A stretch of DNA of 64,000 bases from Endocalyx cinctus (Eukaryota > Ascomycota > Sordariomycetes > Amphisphaeriales > Apiosporaceae). The translations under genes were made by a program, and so were the position numbers. The notes beneath the pieces were generated by a model that ran no database searches, was not told the DNA's origin, and worked only from the letters and a program-made list of their open reading frames with translations. Positions 10,587-22,551 of the stretch are shown piece after piece. Positions within the stretch are counted from its first letter, which is position 1. The number at the start of each line of letters is the position of its first letter. The stretch is from positions 4,390,915 through 4,454,914 of the forward strand of contig BCKC01000004.1 in the NCBI GenBank assembly GCA_001600455.1, written 5' to 3'.

Positions 10587-13177
10587 GTTCTATAGGATGG
10601 CGTAGGTGAAAAGCGTAATTAAAATATCCTTTGTTTTGAGATTTTAAATCCGCATCTATAAAAGTCTTAGTGTAGTTTCGCTGCGAAGGATAATGCTGCT
10701 CGTTCTTTGTTCTTATCTGTGTCAGTAACTCTTTTACTTTGACCTATTGTCCGAGTTTGGTAAAAAGTTTTAAAACGTACTAGATGGGTCAGATTGTAGT
10801 AGGAAAAAAAGTTTTATTGATATTTCATTGACAGATAACTTCACACCGACGCGTCAGTGACTTGTTGACTTCGTGAACAAATTTCTCTCGTCAAGATGCG
10901 TCCCTTACGTTCCCCACTTTGAACTGAAGGGTCAATAACCAAGACTCTTATACTTCTGAAACAAGTGTAACTTCTGAAGCTCATTGTTCCAGCCAACGTA
11001 GTGGCTCGTACACGTAGTGGTGTTGATGTGGTTACAGCAAATATTGTTCTAGATATCTTTTCTCAACGTGATTCATTGGTCAAGTTTTCTAATAATTAGG
11101 TAAATTTAGTTAAGCTAATAAATAAAACATTTCTCTCTATACCGTCTCAGCTCCCTTGATAGACAGTGAATAAAAGTGAGAGAAAAAAAAACTAATGGGT
11201 TTGTATGCGAATCTTGGTTGATCCAGGAATGAAGGATTAAAACAGCAAGGAGCCCGGGGGCTCGCTTTGACTGTTGGAGCATCTTTAGCGTTGAAATCAT
11301 TATCCAAATAAAGTATATAAAATTCAGATCTATACAACATTCTTTACAATGTTAAACGAAGAATTAGCTCACATGTTCGTTGGTGGGATCAACAAGAATG
11401 CCACTCGCCTATAATACATATATACACCAATTTTTTCCCCAGCAGTCTGTCAATCGCTTGGATTTCGACCTGTCAAAATGAAATTCCAGAGTGTCGGGTA
11501 TACTAAATCGGATCATTAGTAGCGAATGGTGATTGAGAGATGAAGAGTCCCATCATTTCGGATCGTACTGGGTGAAAAGGCAAGGCGATAAGCAGAATTA
11601 ATAAAGAAAAGACTGGGACGTCAATTACTCCCGCCCACCTGGCCTGTTTAACACACCTTTACGGTCACGCACATTCATTCTTGAAAAGCACAAGAGATAA
11701 GATTGTGGATAGTTAAAAAGTATTATGGTGAACATGTACGTTAGTCTAGTACGAGTAGATCCATATCTCACCCTCTCTATCTTAGTTATTAGGGATATCA
11801 GACAACGTCGTATCACAATATTTTTTTTCCACTGAAAATGATCAGTTATTAGGTTAAAACAGTCTAGACTTTGATTCACCATGTGTAGCATGCTTCACAG
11901 AGGCAAAGCGAGGTAAAGAGTATAAGGTAAATCGTGTAGCATCTATGTGTTGCAGTATATTGAGAGCAAGCAAGCTAATAGAGTTACACAGTCAGACAAG
12001 TCAGATAAAAAGAATACACCAAAGTGCACATAAAATTCCGAATAGCAAATACAACTAGTATTACAGTCATGTGTGTACTTTGCTTGAATGGTAATAAGCT
12101 TATTGTTGCTTCTCAGGTAAATTGACCTTCAAGTCCACGCGTCGCCTAAATTGGCAACAGTCTTATTTAGATACCAATCAATGTACTTTTACTAAATAAT
12201 TGATATTTGCTACCTTGTAGTACAACATCTAATCCGTTCTAAGCGGGGGCAAACAGTTTCGCGAAAGAAGATTCGACAACCAACCGTGCGGCAGGAAGCC
12301 TAATCATTCCTGCCACAGAGTACCTCCTAAAGACACAAGCAACGTGACAGACAAAAACAAAAATGGTCAACCTGAGTCCGGAAATGAGTTAGGACGGGTG
12401 GCACGTTTGAGCATTTGTTCCACCAAGGAAAAAAACTCCGACGGGCTTAGACTTCCTGTCGTCCTAACCGGCCCGCGCGTATGCGGTCCCTACCGGCGGT
12501 CGCCGCCCGCGTCGCGTCCGTGGTAAGCTGCAGCATCAATCAGCCCACTTCAGTCAAGACTCTTACCACTGCCTTCCCGATATATCTATCCCCTTGGGCT
12601 GCAGGATCTGGACATCGGGCATATGATTAGTTCTAAATACCGACCATAAATCCTTTTACGTGTAACTCGATACGAGATGCCCTATGTTTGATAGCTCCAA
12701 TCGCGATGCCGTGAGACTAATGCTGCGCCTCACCTCCATCATATCACCCAAAATACCTTTCTCGTCAAGACAAGGGACGAGCAAATGGGACGGCCATAAG
12801 GATGGTCAAAATAATCAACGTTGAAAATTACTTCAAGTTAGGAGTTCACGACTTTATTCTTCTTTTTCGAGCTGCCATATCCCAATGGGTGGTCGATCAC
12901 CCTTGTATTCAATCTATGAATGAAGTCCGTAAAATACATTTGAATTCGTAATATCGTGTCATCATTAACGAAAAGAGAAAAAAAACACGCGTATAGTATC
13001 CGTAAATCATTTTTTTGAACGTAAACCGCATCCAGATTTTTACCTCCGACCGATTAGATGTGCCGCCTCCGAATATGGATTTTCAGACAATGCTTCATTA
13101 CTCCTTTTGCCCATATTAAAAAAATGCATGTTGTTACTTAGAAAGGAAAAAAGAAGAATGCAGACACGAAAGAAAAC
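10587..13177. other. Gene-poor 2.6 kb interval
   Basis: Only short frames without motif content (for example 11137-11340, 11625-11891 and 12344-12526) and low-complexity A/T tracts. No RNA gene, repeat unit or degraded coding block was recognised in either strand. Confidence 0.5.
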
Positions 13178-13909
13178 TCAATACTTCCTCGGCCCGTTAA
13201 TAATCCTATCCGCCACCAACCCGCTCAAAGCGCTCTCGGCCATCCGCCTCTTCCCATCCCTCCCGACCTCGCACCCCTGCCCGTCGCTGCGCATCGAGAC
13301 GAGCAGATCCGCGATCCCGGCGCTCGCGGCCGACGTCAGCGCCCGCGCGTTCCGGTCGGGCTCCCGCCGGGACCTCAAAGCCTCGACGACGCCGGCGGCG
13401 AGGGCGGCCTTTCCGGCGTGCGCGAAATCCACGTTCTCGGCGCCGCCTCCGAGGAAGGAGCCGGAACCGCTCGAGTGGGAGACTCTCCTCGTTCCGTCGC
13501 CGCCGCCTCTCCTTCGCCTGCTTCGTCCCCGGTAGTCGTCGTACTCGTCCTCGTACTTGGGCCGTCTTCGGCTCGACGGAGACGCGGAGGAGGGGGAGGA
13601 TGATGTGGTAGCCGGGGTGGGTGAAGAAAAAGAAGGACGGGGAGAGGCGGAAGAGGACGACGAGGGCGACGAGTACGGATCTTCTTTATCCGAGTATAGC
13701 TCTTCGTCGTCGCCGATGGGACGGCGGTGAGGGTGGCGTGGTTGCGATCGCGAGTCGTAACGACGTTCGTGTCTTACACCTTTATCCCGAGACCGGAATA
13801 CGTCGACGGCGTCGCCAAAACGTCCCTCGTCGAACGCTTCGAGAAACCGTGTCGTTTTAGACGGTTGCGTGTGCATCCGACGGGAGCTCTGAGATTTGGT
13901 TGACGGCAT
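13178..13909 (-). CDS. Uncharacterised Ser/Arg-rich disordered protein
   Basis: A 243-residue single exon starting MPSTKSQSSRRMHTQ. The central third is Ser/Pro/Arg low complexity (poly-Ser runs, RRRRGGG), clearly disordered. The last ~90 residues look ordered and helix-prone: AGKAALAAGVVEALRSRREP and TSAASAGIADLLVSM, an Ala/Gly-rich pattern like glycine-zipper segments of fungal cytoplasmic or membrane-associated proteins. The locus is GC-rich compared with its surroundings and consistent with coding. Function is unknown; an RNA-binding or membrane-curvature role would be speculation. Confidence 0.6.
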   Translation of the reverse strand: MPSTKSQSSRRMHTQPSKTTRFLEAFDEGRFGDAVDVFRSRDKGVRHERRYDSRSQPRHPHRRPIGDDEELYSDKEDPYSSPSSSSSASPRPSFSSPTPATTSSSPSSASPSSRRRPKYEDEYDDYRGRSRRRRGGGDGTRRVSHSSGSGSFLGGGAENVDFAHAGKAALAAGVVEALRSRREPDRNARALTSAASAGIADLLVSMRSDGQGCEVGRDGKRRMAESALSGLVADRIINGPRKY

Positions 13910-15474
13910 AGGGCAAGAATGGGGGGTTTTTTTCCCCCTGGGCAGGTGATTATTTCGGTGTTGATTATAAGGTCGATTATGTTTACTTTAGAAGAACAAG
14001 AATAAAGCTGGAGAGATTAAAAATAATTATATGAAGTCTAAAATGTAATGACCATGCTTTAGATTTTTGAGTCTATGTTTAATCAAGTTCTGTGAATACG
14101 GAGACAAAACCCCTCTTCATATATCCAGTCCATCTTCACACGTAAATATGATATTCAGTGCGTTGACCCCTCAAACGTCAGTGGTGGCGACTCCGTGCAA
14201 CAGATCACGCATAAATTGCATATTCATTCTTTAACCCAAGCCAACTGAATAAGATAGCAATCAATCAACCGCGACACGATATCAAATGAGCTTCATTATC
14301 TCAAGGATACCCTAAAAGAAGAAGGGAGAGAAATATTCGTGATCGTCTGGTGTGTTGGAACCTGATAGAGCCCTATATATCATCATCCGTGACTTCAACG
14401 TCAAGCTACATAAGGTGTGGGTGCGCAACGTGGATGATCATCGCTGCCTTGAAATCGATCGATCGGACATCAAGATTTATTTCTCTCTAACCTTTTTTTT
14501 TTTTTTCGGTTCGATATCTGCAACCTTTCTCAGTTTCATTTTTTTTCTACTTCGTATAGGCGACGTTGCTGATCTATGTATTGCTGTTCAAATAAGGAAG
14601 GGCATGCATGTTATATATGCGTCCGGAGCTGTAGCCCCGGTGCATCTATCATATGATTAATAAACCCCTTGACGTAATAAGGATCGAATAATCGAAGACT
14701 CCTTCGGGTTCATGGTTTTAATTTATTTTGGCGCGTAGGCGAGTCAACGCACGAACAGAAAAAAAAAAAAAAACAATTTCTTGTTGGACTTTTATTGGAA
14801 CTCAAATTAATGATGTAGATATGCGAGACAAGTTGAGAAAATCAGTACCGTATCGCTCGTTGGGCTTCGCAATTCAACTCGCCCCCTCAGCTACGTATTA
14901 CTTAGGCTTTGGACATGCGAGACCTACAAGTCTGTGTACCCAATAGCTCCTCCAAGATGATACGAACATGATTTCAAAAACACTATATCCTTTTCCCAAG
15001 AATGCACGACATGATTCGTTGTATAATCACATCTGTTCATAATGCATATACCAAAAGCTGCTATACCAAGTGTGAAAAATAATCACCGATTACTTCTATT
15101 ATTACGCCAATTATCTCGATATTATATAGTGTAATACTGCTGTAATATATATATGTAACGCGATAGTTTTCCTAATAACCTAACCGATCCATCTTGATTT
15201 CCATGCAATTATTACGTATGCTTTATAATGAACCTCGTAAAAAAACCACCCTTTATCTAAAGTATGCCAAAACAAATGAGAACGCCAGTGTAATGCTATC
15301 TCAGAAAATGCTTTTGTACTCTTCCTCCAACTGGCGTGGAATATGTGATATTGTAATATGGTAAATAATAAGTATAACGCTTTGGCGTCACCGTATATAT
15401 ATTGTAAATCGTGTTGTATAACGCGGCGTAGGGAGCGGGGTCGGGAGGAGCCGTGGTAGAAAGACGTCCCATTC
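13910..15474. other. Intergenic, 1.6 kb
   Basis: AT-rich, with homopolymer T (about 14493-14506) and A (about 14760-14773) tracts. Frames at 14352-14660 and 14728-14946 run through these tracts and have no protein signature. The interval is upstream of the minus-strand 13909 gene and downstream of the minus-strand 1,213-residue gene. Confidence 0.5.
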
Positions 15475-18400
15475 TTAGGAGATGCCTTGTCTCCAACGTT
15501 CCACTCTATCCATTTGGGGTCCAGGTTGTGGCATCTGCATAGCAGCGACATTGTGCATGCTGGCCATTGGGGTGCCGTACCCTGTTGGCATACCATAGGT
15601 TGAAGCAGCTCTTCCCGTGGGTAGACCTTGAGGCATCGCCAGGAGACCGCCATACGACGGGTTAGCAGCACCGTTTCCAAGACCGCCGCCACCCATCATC
15701 ACACTAGCTCGTGATTGTCCCGTTCCACCACCAGTACCGTCGTTGAACCGGCCAGACATGTAACCTCCAGCCCTAGTAAGATTTGGAGAGCTTAGGTTGG
15801 AAGGCATTTGACTTCGAAGGGCGGCTAATTTGTGCTCTTGTTCTTGTCGATATCGGTTGGCTTCTTCTTGTTTTGCCTTCTCAGCAGCCACCCTTGGATC
15901 CATCGAAACAGTTCTTGAGCCACGCATTCCGAGAACATCCGCGAGCGAATGTCGCTTGTTTAAAGTCGGATGAGTATTACCAGTTGGACCACCGTTTGCC
16001 CTCTCATGGGCTTCACGTTCAGCTTGTAAGCGACGACGACGTTGACCTAAAGTCTCCTCTTCCTCTGCCGGAGGGCTTTCATTAACCTTCTTGTCCTCTT
16101 CGTCGTCCTTAAACGCGTCGCCGAGCTGACTGAGGAGCTCTGCAGAAAATGCAGAGCTAACTGGCCGTGCTCGAGGAAGAGGATTATCGCCATCATCACC
16201 TTTCAATCGGCGCATACGTTCCCCTAATGTCTCACCCTCGTTTTCATCTTCTTCGGGCGTATGAGAACGATATTGTGGACTGGGCGGAAGCAAGTGGGCA
16301 TTTGACCGAAGGCCTTGACCCAAAGTCATTCGTTTGATAGGTCCAGTCTCTTTCCCGTTGAGACGATTGCGCCGAACACTTAGTGGTTCGTTATCCTCCA
16401 TTTCACGGCGTTCCATTAACCCAAGAGGTCTATTAATTTCCGCCATAGCAGCAGCCATGTCGTTATTTTGCCCCTTAGTCGCGAGCAGCAACGCTAATGG
16501 CATATCCTCATCCTCAGAGTCGGTATCTGGATTGGCAGATGGATCCTCCCAGGCGAGATTGATCTTCTTGCCTCGGCGAGCCTTGCGTTCCAACTCAGCA
16601 ACGGTGTCCATTTCCAGCAACGTGGAATGCATCCCATTGGGGAAGGCACGACCAATTGGTTGGGTTCGGAGTTTCTGTTGTTGCTTTCGAATTTGGAGTT
16701 CTGCTAGGAGAGTTGTTGGCGGGCCATTGTAGACAGGTTCCTCTTCACTTTCCTCATTATCTTCCTCGTGATCTTCTCCCTCTTCTCCTTGAAGGACTCT
16801 TTCGCCATCGATAGAAGCTGAAAGGTGCTCAGTCTCATCGTGCCTATCGTCATCATGTCTGAGAGCATCAGTGCTATTCGCTTTCTTGAGCGTGGCTCGC
16901 TGACCGTCCTGGGAGCCCGAGTGTCGGCTCAAAGAACTAATTTTTCGGATATGGAATATTGAGCTTCGCTTCTTCGGTTGTAGCGTGTCAGCGATACTGA
17001 CACGCTTCATATGTGACTTTCGCTTATTTTCAGGACCGTAAACCTCTGCGCCAAGATTCCCCGCAAAAGCGTGATCGGTAAAGGCCGAAACGGGGGCTTT
17101 GGCTGACGCATCCAATATGCTATCAAGTGTATCGACAGCCGAGCCATTTTTCAATTCAATAGCGGGTGACGTTTCGGAAGGCAGGTCGAAGAAAGCACTG
17201 GCTCGAAGTTGAGGTGGCAGATTACTAAGAGGTCGGGATCTCCGGTTGCCGGGCTCCAGCATTGAAATACGCGATTTGCGAGCATCCTCCCGATTTTCAC
17301 TGCCAAGGTGAAGTTGGAGGTCTGGTTGCTCGTCAAAGGAAATTATGTGTAGAGCGTCTGGCTCTGTAGGATGTTTAGGACCTGAGAGATCTGTGCTTGA
17401 TCCGAGGGGGTTGAAGTTATGGTCAGGTAGAACTTCTGGAAGCCAGGAGGGCGTTGGTTGCGATTTTACCTCGGGCATAGCACTAAGAATTTGAGACCGA
17501 CGAACATTTCGGACTTCCGCCTTCGGTTTCTTAGAGAGTTTCTGGGGTAGATTAAGCATCGCGGGGACCCGCGCGGGATAAAACAGCATATTTTGACCCG
17601 TATTCGGGTCGAGATAGGATTTGGGTCTAGCATCCAGACCGCTAGGCCGTGATGCGACCGTTGCAGGGTTAGTTGTGTCTTCATCATGAAAGTCTGACTC
17701 AAGGTTGAACGGGGCTATTAGAGGAGACTCTGTTGTGGGCGATGCAAAGAGTGATGGGAAATGTAAATCTTCGAGATCAGCATCGGGAGAGCAGTGTGCA
17801 CCGTCGAAGTCTGCAAACGCCCTCTCTGCTTGCTCATATGTGCCTCCAGACCCAGCGGTACGTGGTCTTTCGACATGTTGTTGCTGAGAAGGGACGTTAC
17901 GATTATCCCAGTAATCGGACATGCCGTGCTGGTTAGCATTTGGTGTGAGGTCGATGTCTTCCATTTGAGGTATTCGTAGCATTTCCTCCTCTTCTCCTGG
18001 CTCTTCAGCTAGTCTATCGGCCGCGTCCATGGCGGCAGACGTAAGTGCAGTGGGTTCCATTTCGGCTATATCTGTAAGCGTAGGTTTGCTGGATGATCTG
18101 ACACTTCGGACGGAACTTTTTCCAGGACCATGTCTAGATAGCGGCTTATCTGTTTCAGGTTCCACCCTAGGCGGTCCAGCAGCCGACCCAGCCCTATGGC
18201 GTGTCGTGCTCGAAGCTATGGAATGATTCGGAGAAATTATGTAGGCAGCTGGAGAATAACCGCCTTGCCGAGCGGCGTTATTCGTGTCAAATATCGAGCT
18301 GGCAGCGGATATTCGCCGGGGAATGGGAGCGATAGTTGGTTCGCTGGCTTCGGGAATTGAGCTTATGCTAGCAGCCAAGATAGATGACCGCCGACTGTCG

Positions 18401-19116
18401 TTCCGCTTTTGTTCCTCGTGCAGATCCCGAATTGCATCATCAATCGACGAGGTCATAGAAAGCCTTTCGGCGGTAGCTTCGAGTTGAGCAATATTGTTCG
18501 CATGCGAGGATGATCGAAGATGGATGTCGGGCGTAGGATGACGTAGAGAGACGCTCTTAGTCGATGCAGTACGTACGATAGGAGTTGGTCGTATGATAGC
18601 AGGTTGATGAGCGACGGAAACTGCTTTGGGGGATTCAATTTTCGATGTAGTTGTTATGTTTCTCCCTCCCAAACTTAAATCCCATTTCTGCTCTAAATTA
18701 GTGTGCGCTTTGGTAGTTGGAGAGGATGATGAAGATTGGGTGTCATTAAGGGGTAAAATGTCGTATTTATTCGCCTGGTCGTGCTGGCTTAAATTTATGG
18801 GTCGAGCTGGCGTTAACGACCGCTGCATAGCGCTGATGCTTGGTTCGGGCTTATTAGCCATGGTTGTGGCAGTGCTTATAACCGGTTTGATTTGGGATCG
18901 CATCGTGCTCGTATCCACCTTGTTTCCTTTTCCATCCTCATCTTCCGACAAGCCTTCACTATCCATAGACAATGGGGTAAAAGACTTTTCGCCATGAGAT
19001 AGAAATGGCATAGGTGATGTCGAGGGTGGCGGAGAAATAGAGGTGGATGAAGATCGCAGATCATGATGGTCTTCGTCATTTTCTGACTGCGAGACCTCGG
19101 TATAAGCGGTCGCCAT
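15475..19116 (-). CDS. Large, mostly disordered conserved fungal protein
   Basis: A single uninterrupted frame of 1,213 residues starting MATAYTEVSQSENDEDHHDL. It is rich in Ser, Pro and acidic residues, with an acidic block (EEGEDHEEDNEESEEEPVYN) near the middle. Short, probably functional islands are LLAELQIRKQQQKLRTQPIG, the repeated TLGERMRRLKGD and TLGQRRRRLQAERE motifs, LADVLGMRGSR, and a charged helix DPRVAAEKAKQEEANRYRQE before a Gly/Met-rich tail ending QMDRVERWRQGIS. The repeated TLGxRxRRL motif may be a docking site. It has no transmembrane segment or enzyme domain. I recognise the overall type as a conserved filamentous-fungal hypothetical protein, not a function. Several overlapping frames in other phases are shadows. 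Confidence 0.82.
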   Translation of the reverse strand: MATAYTEVSQSENDEDHHDLRSSSTSISPPPSTSPMPFLSHGEKSFTPLSMDSEGLSEDEDGKGNKVDTSTMRSQIKPVISTATTMANKPEPSISAMQRSLTPARPINLSQHDQANKYDILPLNDTQSSSSSPTTKAHTNLEQKWDLSLGGRNITTTSKIESPKAVSVAHQPAIIRPTPIVRTASTKSVSLRHPTPDIHLRSSSHANNIAQLEATAERLSMTSSIDDAIRDLHEEQKRNDSRRSSILAASISSIPEASEPTIAPIPRRISAASSIFDTNNAARQGGYSPAAYIISPNHSIASSTTRHRAGSAAGPPRVEPETDKPLSRHGPGKSSVRSVRSSSKPTLTDIAEMEPTALTSAAMDAADRLAEEPGEEEEMLRIPQMEDIDLTPNANQHGMSDYWDNRNVPSQQQHVERPRTAGSGGTYEQAERAFADFDGAHCSPDADLEDLHFPSLFASPTTESPLIAPFNLESDFHDEDTTNPATVASRPSGLDARPKSYLDPNTGQNMLFYPARVPAMLNLPQKLSKKPKAEVRNVRRSQILSAMPEVKSQPTPSWLPEVLPDHNFNPLGSSTDLSGPKHPTEPDALHIISFDEQPDLQLHLGSENREDARKSRISMLEPGNRRSRPLSNLPPQLRASAFFDLPSETSPAIELKNGSAVDTLDSILDASAKAPVSAFTDHAFAGNLGAEVYGPENKRKSHMKRVSIADTLQPKKRSSIFHIRKISSLSRHSGSQDGQRATLKKANSTDALRHDDDRHDETEHLSASIDGERVLQGEEGEDHEEDNEESEEEPVYNGPPTTLLAELQIRKQQQKLRTQPIGRAFPNGMHSTLLEMDTVAELERKARRGKKINLAWEDPSANPDTDSEDEDMPLALLLATKGQNNDMAAAMAEINRPLGLMERREMEDNEPLSVRRNRLNGKETGPIKRMTLGQGLRSNAHLLPPSPQYRSHTPEEDENEGETLGERMRRLKGDDGDNPLPRARPVSSAFSAELLSQLGDAFKDDEEDKKVNESPPAEEEETLGQRRRRLQAEREAHERANGGPTGNTHPTLNKRHSLADVLGMRGSRTVSMDPRVAAEKAKQEEANRYRQEQEHKLAALRSQMPSNLSSPNLTRAGGYMSGRFNDGTGGGTGQSRASVMMGGGGLGNGAANPSYGGLLAMPQGLPTGRAASTYGMPTGYGTPMASMHNVAAMQMPQPGPQMDRVERWRQGIS

Positions 19117-22100
19117 TTTATGGCTGTGGGTTTACTATACGTCGGGTTATGGGGTCTAGAAGGAATCTCGTGTTTATTTTGCCAATAATTTTAAAAAATT
19201 ATAATGGTATAATAATAGAAAGTTTACGCGAAGTCGTTCATTCGTGTTTATCCGTCGTAGCGAAAGCTTCAGTAATATATATAGTTATATATATAGATAA
19301 GTACCGAGGGAATGGCTAAAGCGCTCTATCGTCGTGAATGTAGGAATGCGAAATCGTGACTAATTGTAAAAAACAGTAAAACGGTCGAAGGTGACATTAT
19401 CTAAGGTAATATGGCTGACACATGTAATAAATTTGCAGAGGGAAGGGCAAAAGAACCAAAACAAAATAAAAAATAAAATAAGGAAAGGAAACAAAAAGAA
19501 AAGAGAGCGGGAAAAAATAAGCAAATAATAAAAGCCGATATGTCGAACCAGATGGATCTTTTAATCAACGTTTTCCAGGTTCAAACTGATCGAAGATTCG
19601 TCGGCTCCCCAAATTCGAAATCCCGTGTCACTGCACTGCTATACCAGGATACGACAATCAGAGATCTTTGATAGTGTGGAAGGGTGACAAGGTTCCAATC
19701 CTTGCATGCTCCGCCGATAATTTCCAGGCAATTGGACCGACCGAGACGGGTACGTAGAAATAATGAGATGGAGACTGATGATAAGTGTTGATGTACACTT
19801 AAATGGCTATCTTATTACAATCACAGGGGTGAGCGAAATGGGTGTCACCATTGGAGGTGAAAATGGAGGGAGAGTTTGGGGTCTGGGTTGGATGACAGGA
19901 CGGCTACTATCTTTGAAGGATGGGGGATTGGGACTGATGGAAGAAATTTGGCCGATCAGATAACGAGGTTCATTTCACAATTTTAAACTTTTTCTGATAC
20001 AGAGAACGGGCATGATGAACATGATTCTTTATAAAAAAGAAAGAAGAAGAAAAAAAAAAACCTGCGTTTTGATTTAATATTTTATTCGTATTCGCCTTGC
20101 CTTGATTCAAAAGCAAAGCACGACCAAGTTCCAGTGAAAAAAATGAATACTTTAAGGTAAGAAATATACCGTGCGAAGCAAAGAATCGGAGATAGTGGGT
20201 ATACTGACAGACTGATTCGGGGACGATGATGTGGCTACCGGTAACAACTTACGCTACCTTAGGTAGTTACCTATTAGCACTGATAAGTACCTATTAGTTA
20301 GTTGACTACGCTATCTGCTAGGTCCTTCCAAGCATCTTCTAATAACTAAAACTACTTAAGTAAAGATCATGTTAACACTTAAATTTATAGTTATCTCATT
20401 CTACTATTAGAAAGGGTCGTTCTTGTTCTGTCAAGGAATTAAGAAGCTTTAAAAAGATAAGCTTAGCCTTAGCCTATATTCTCTATATCAAATACGCATA
20501 CGTGGTCCACGGGTCAAAGTAATGTGGTAAGATCCATTGGATATATCGTGCCCAGGTGATATTTTAGTCTATGTAAGTGAGCAATTCAGGGTATATGGTA
20601 ATATAGTATACCAGCCTGTCTTTAAATGCTACTCGACAGCTTGGATATCGATGAGCCCTATACGTCATAGAGAAATCGCGAATCCCTGCCGGTATAAGTT
20701 ACATTCTATATACCACATTAATATAGAGGAGAAAAGAGAGAGAGAAAATAAGAAATAAAAATAAAAACTAACCAACTCTTATCAGGGCTGACGTTACATT
20801 TCATTTCCAACGAATTTTCCCAAGCTGCTTTACACAGTACTTTCTGTCTTGTGCTGTATTAAGACCCCAAAATACCTATATTAGTATTCTTGTAGTGTCG
20901 CATGCTCATTAGAACTCGTCCAAGGCTCATCGTGGAGTTTATGCTCTCGGTACGGGCCTAGACCAAAATTGTAAGCTGATCATTACCACGATTAGCCTAC
21001 GATAGGAACAGAGGCCCGCCAAACTAAAAAGAGAAGAAAAAAAAAAGTCAACCCCCTGCATATCTTCTTGAAAGTTAACATTCAGTGTTAAAAGTACAAC
21101 CTAAAAATCCCATCGTCACGAATCCAATCTCCTCAAAGATAAGCGAGAGAGGAATACCCAAGCAGCCAAGTTGACATCTGCTGTTAATGGAATTGATGGG
21201 TGTCGCTATGATATGATCCCATTTCCTAATTGAGACATATGGAAATTTATATTCCCACAACGGCAAGCAGTACCATTGTTATCATGCGCCTCTTCACGTA
21301 TCTATTTAATTTTAAATTCAATAAACCCCACGTGCACTCCGTTCTTTGAATACGGCATTTCTATTAAAGCATGCTGAATGGAACTGACAGGTACAATCAG
21401 TCTGTCAGTGTAGTGTACCTGTAGATCGTCTTTTTCTGCCCACAATGTCATGTCGATCCAACATCCGGCATGGTCCGAAGTGGACTGCACCCATATCCAT
21501 CCAACAACCCCATTGTAGTCAGTTCGATGTAGTGTATACTAGCTGTACACTAGAAACAGACTCGTAGACTGCAGAGCCCCCTTTTGTGTCCCAGTTCTAG
21601 GTAGTCGGGTAGTCTAACAACGCCACACTTTTCGTACCACTAATCAGAAATATTCTTCCCCAACGTAGTGTATTTTATTCTTTTGTTTATTTCCTTTATG
21701 TATATATATATATAAATATATGCCCGGTTACATAGTATACATGTAGTGTAACGCGATAAAATATCCACGTATTACGTGTTTCTAACGACGGATAAAAAAT
21801 ATCATTTCTTTTTTCTTCGTTTTATATATACCACTAGGTTCAAAGATGTTCTACTAGTCTCATTCGGTGACTGTGGCGTAATAGGGGTGTGCGACTAGCT
21901 ATCCCGTATAAAGCAGAGATCTGTATCTGTTTTCTCTCTTTTTACCTGCTTCAACTTCGTATCCTTTTATACTAGTATACTGGAAAGCGTAAAGTTCAAG
22001 AAGCGTCGGCGTGCTATTATGAATACCGACCTAGCTGCTATTCTAATGCATGCACGCCACAGATTGTATTAGACAGCTCTCTTTCTGGGTAACGTTACGA

Positions 22101-22551
22101 AGTTCGCATATTAGGGATATTGTGCTTGCTCTATTTGTAACCAGTGGCGTGATAACAATATTCGATAATATCGATAAATTATGGGTTGCCCTGGCAAAAT
22201 ATTCAAGCGACCGTACTCAATATTTTCCGATCAATATTTTAAGAAGTAAAGAGTTTGGGATATACTCAGCGGGAAGCCGGGTGTAAGCGCAGGTTCCAAT
22301 TCTTTACCTCAAACAAAGTGGCAGCTTCATTGGGGAAATGTTGCGACTAATTAGCATCGATGCCTTCCTTTCCCAGAGTAGTTGTTCGTAACTTCTTCAA
22401 TTAACACTATGAACTTACTCGGCCTATGACCTATTCGCCATCATGTATTCCTCGTGTGCATGTTTCAAGGCAATGCCCGATTTTGTGCCACCCGAACTAT
22501 CACACGGAACTACCTAAGAATCCTAGAATCGCTCGACTCTCCAAATATATT
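19117..22551. other. Gene-poor 3.4 kb interval
   Basis: The region upstream of the 1,213-residue gene and upstream of the aspartic protease. Short frames (19763-19963, 20537-20758, 21075-21490, 22050-22286) lack motifs. A (TA)n-like tract lies near 21700-21722. A T-arm-like sequence near 19690-19705 was examined for a tRNA and rejected. Nothing else was recognised. Confidence 0.5.

Noticed and set aside
15180..15692. A 170-codon minus-strand frame overlapping the end of the large disordered protein
   Set aside because: It runs in another frame through the 3' end and flank of that gene and shows no conserved motif.
19680..19735. T-arm-like sequence (CAAGG-TTCCAAT-CCTTG), possible tRNA
   Set aside because: The T-loop lacks the usual purine, and no matching 5' acceptor strand or anticodon arm lies upstream at tRNA distance.
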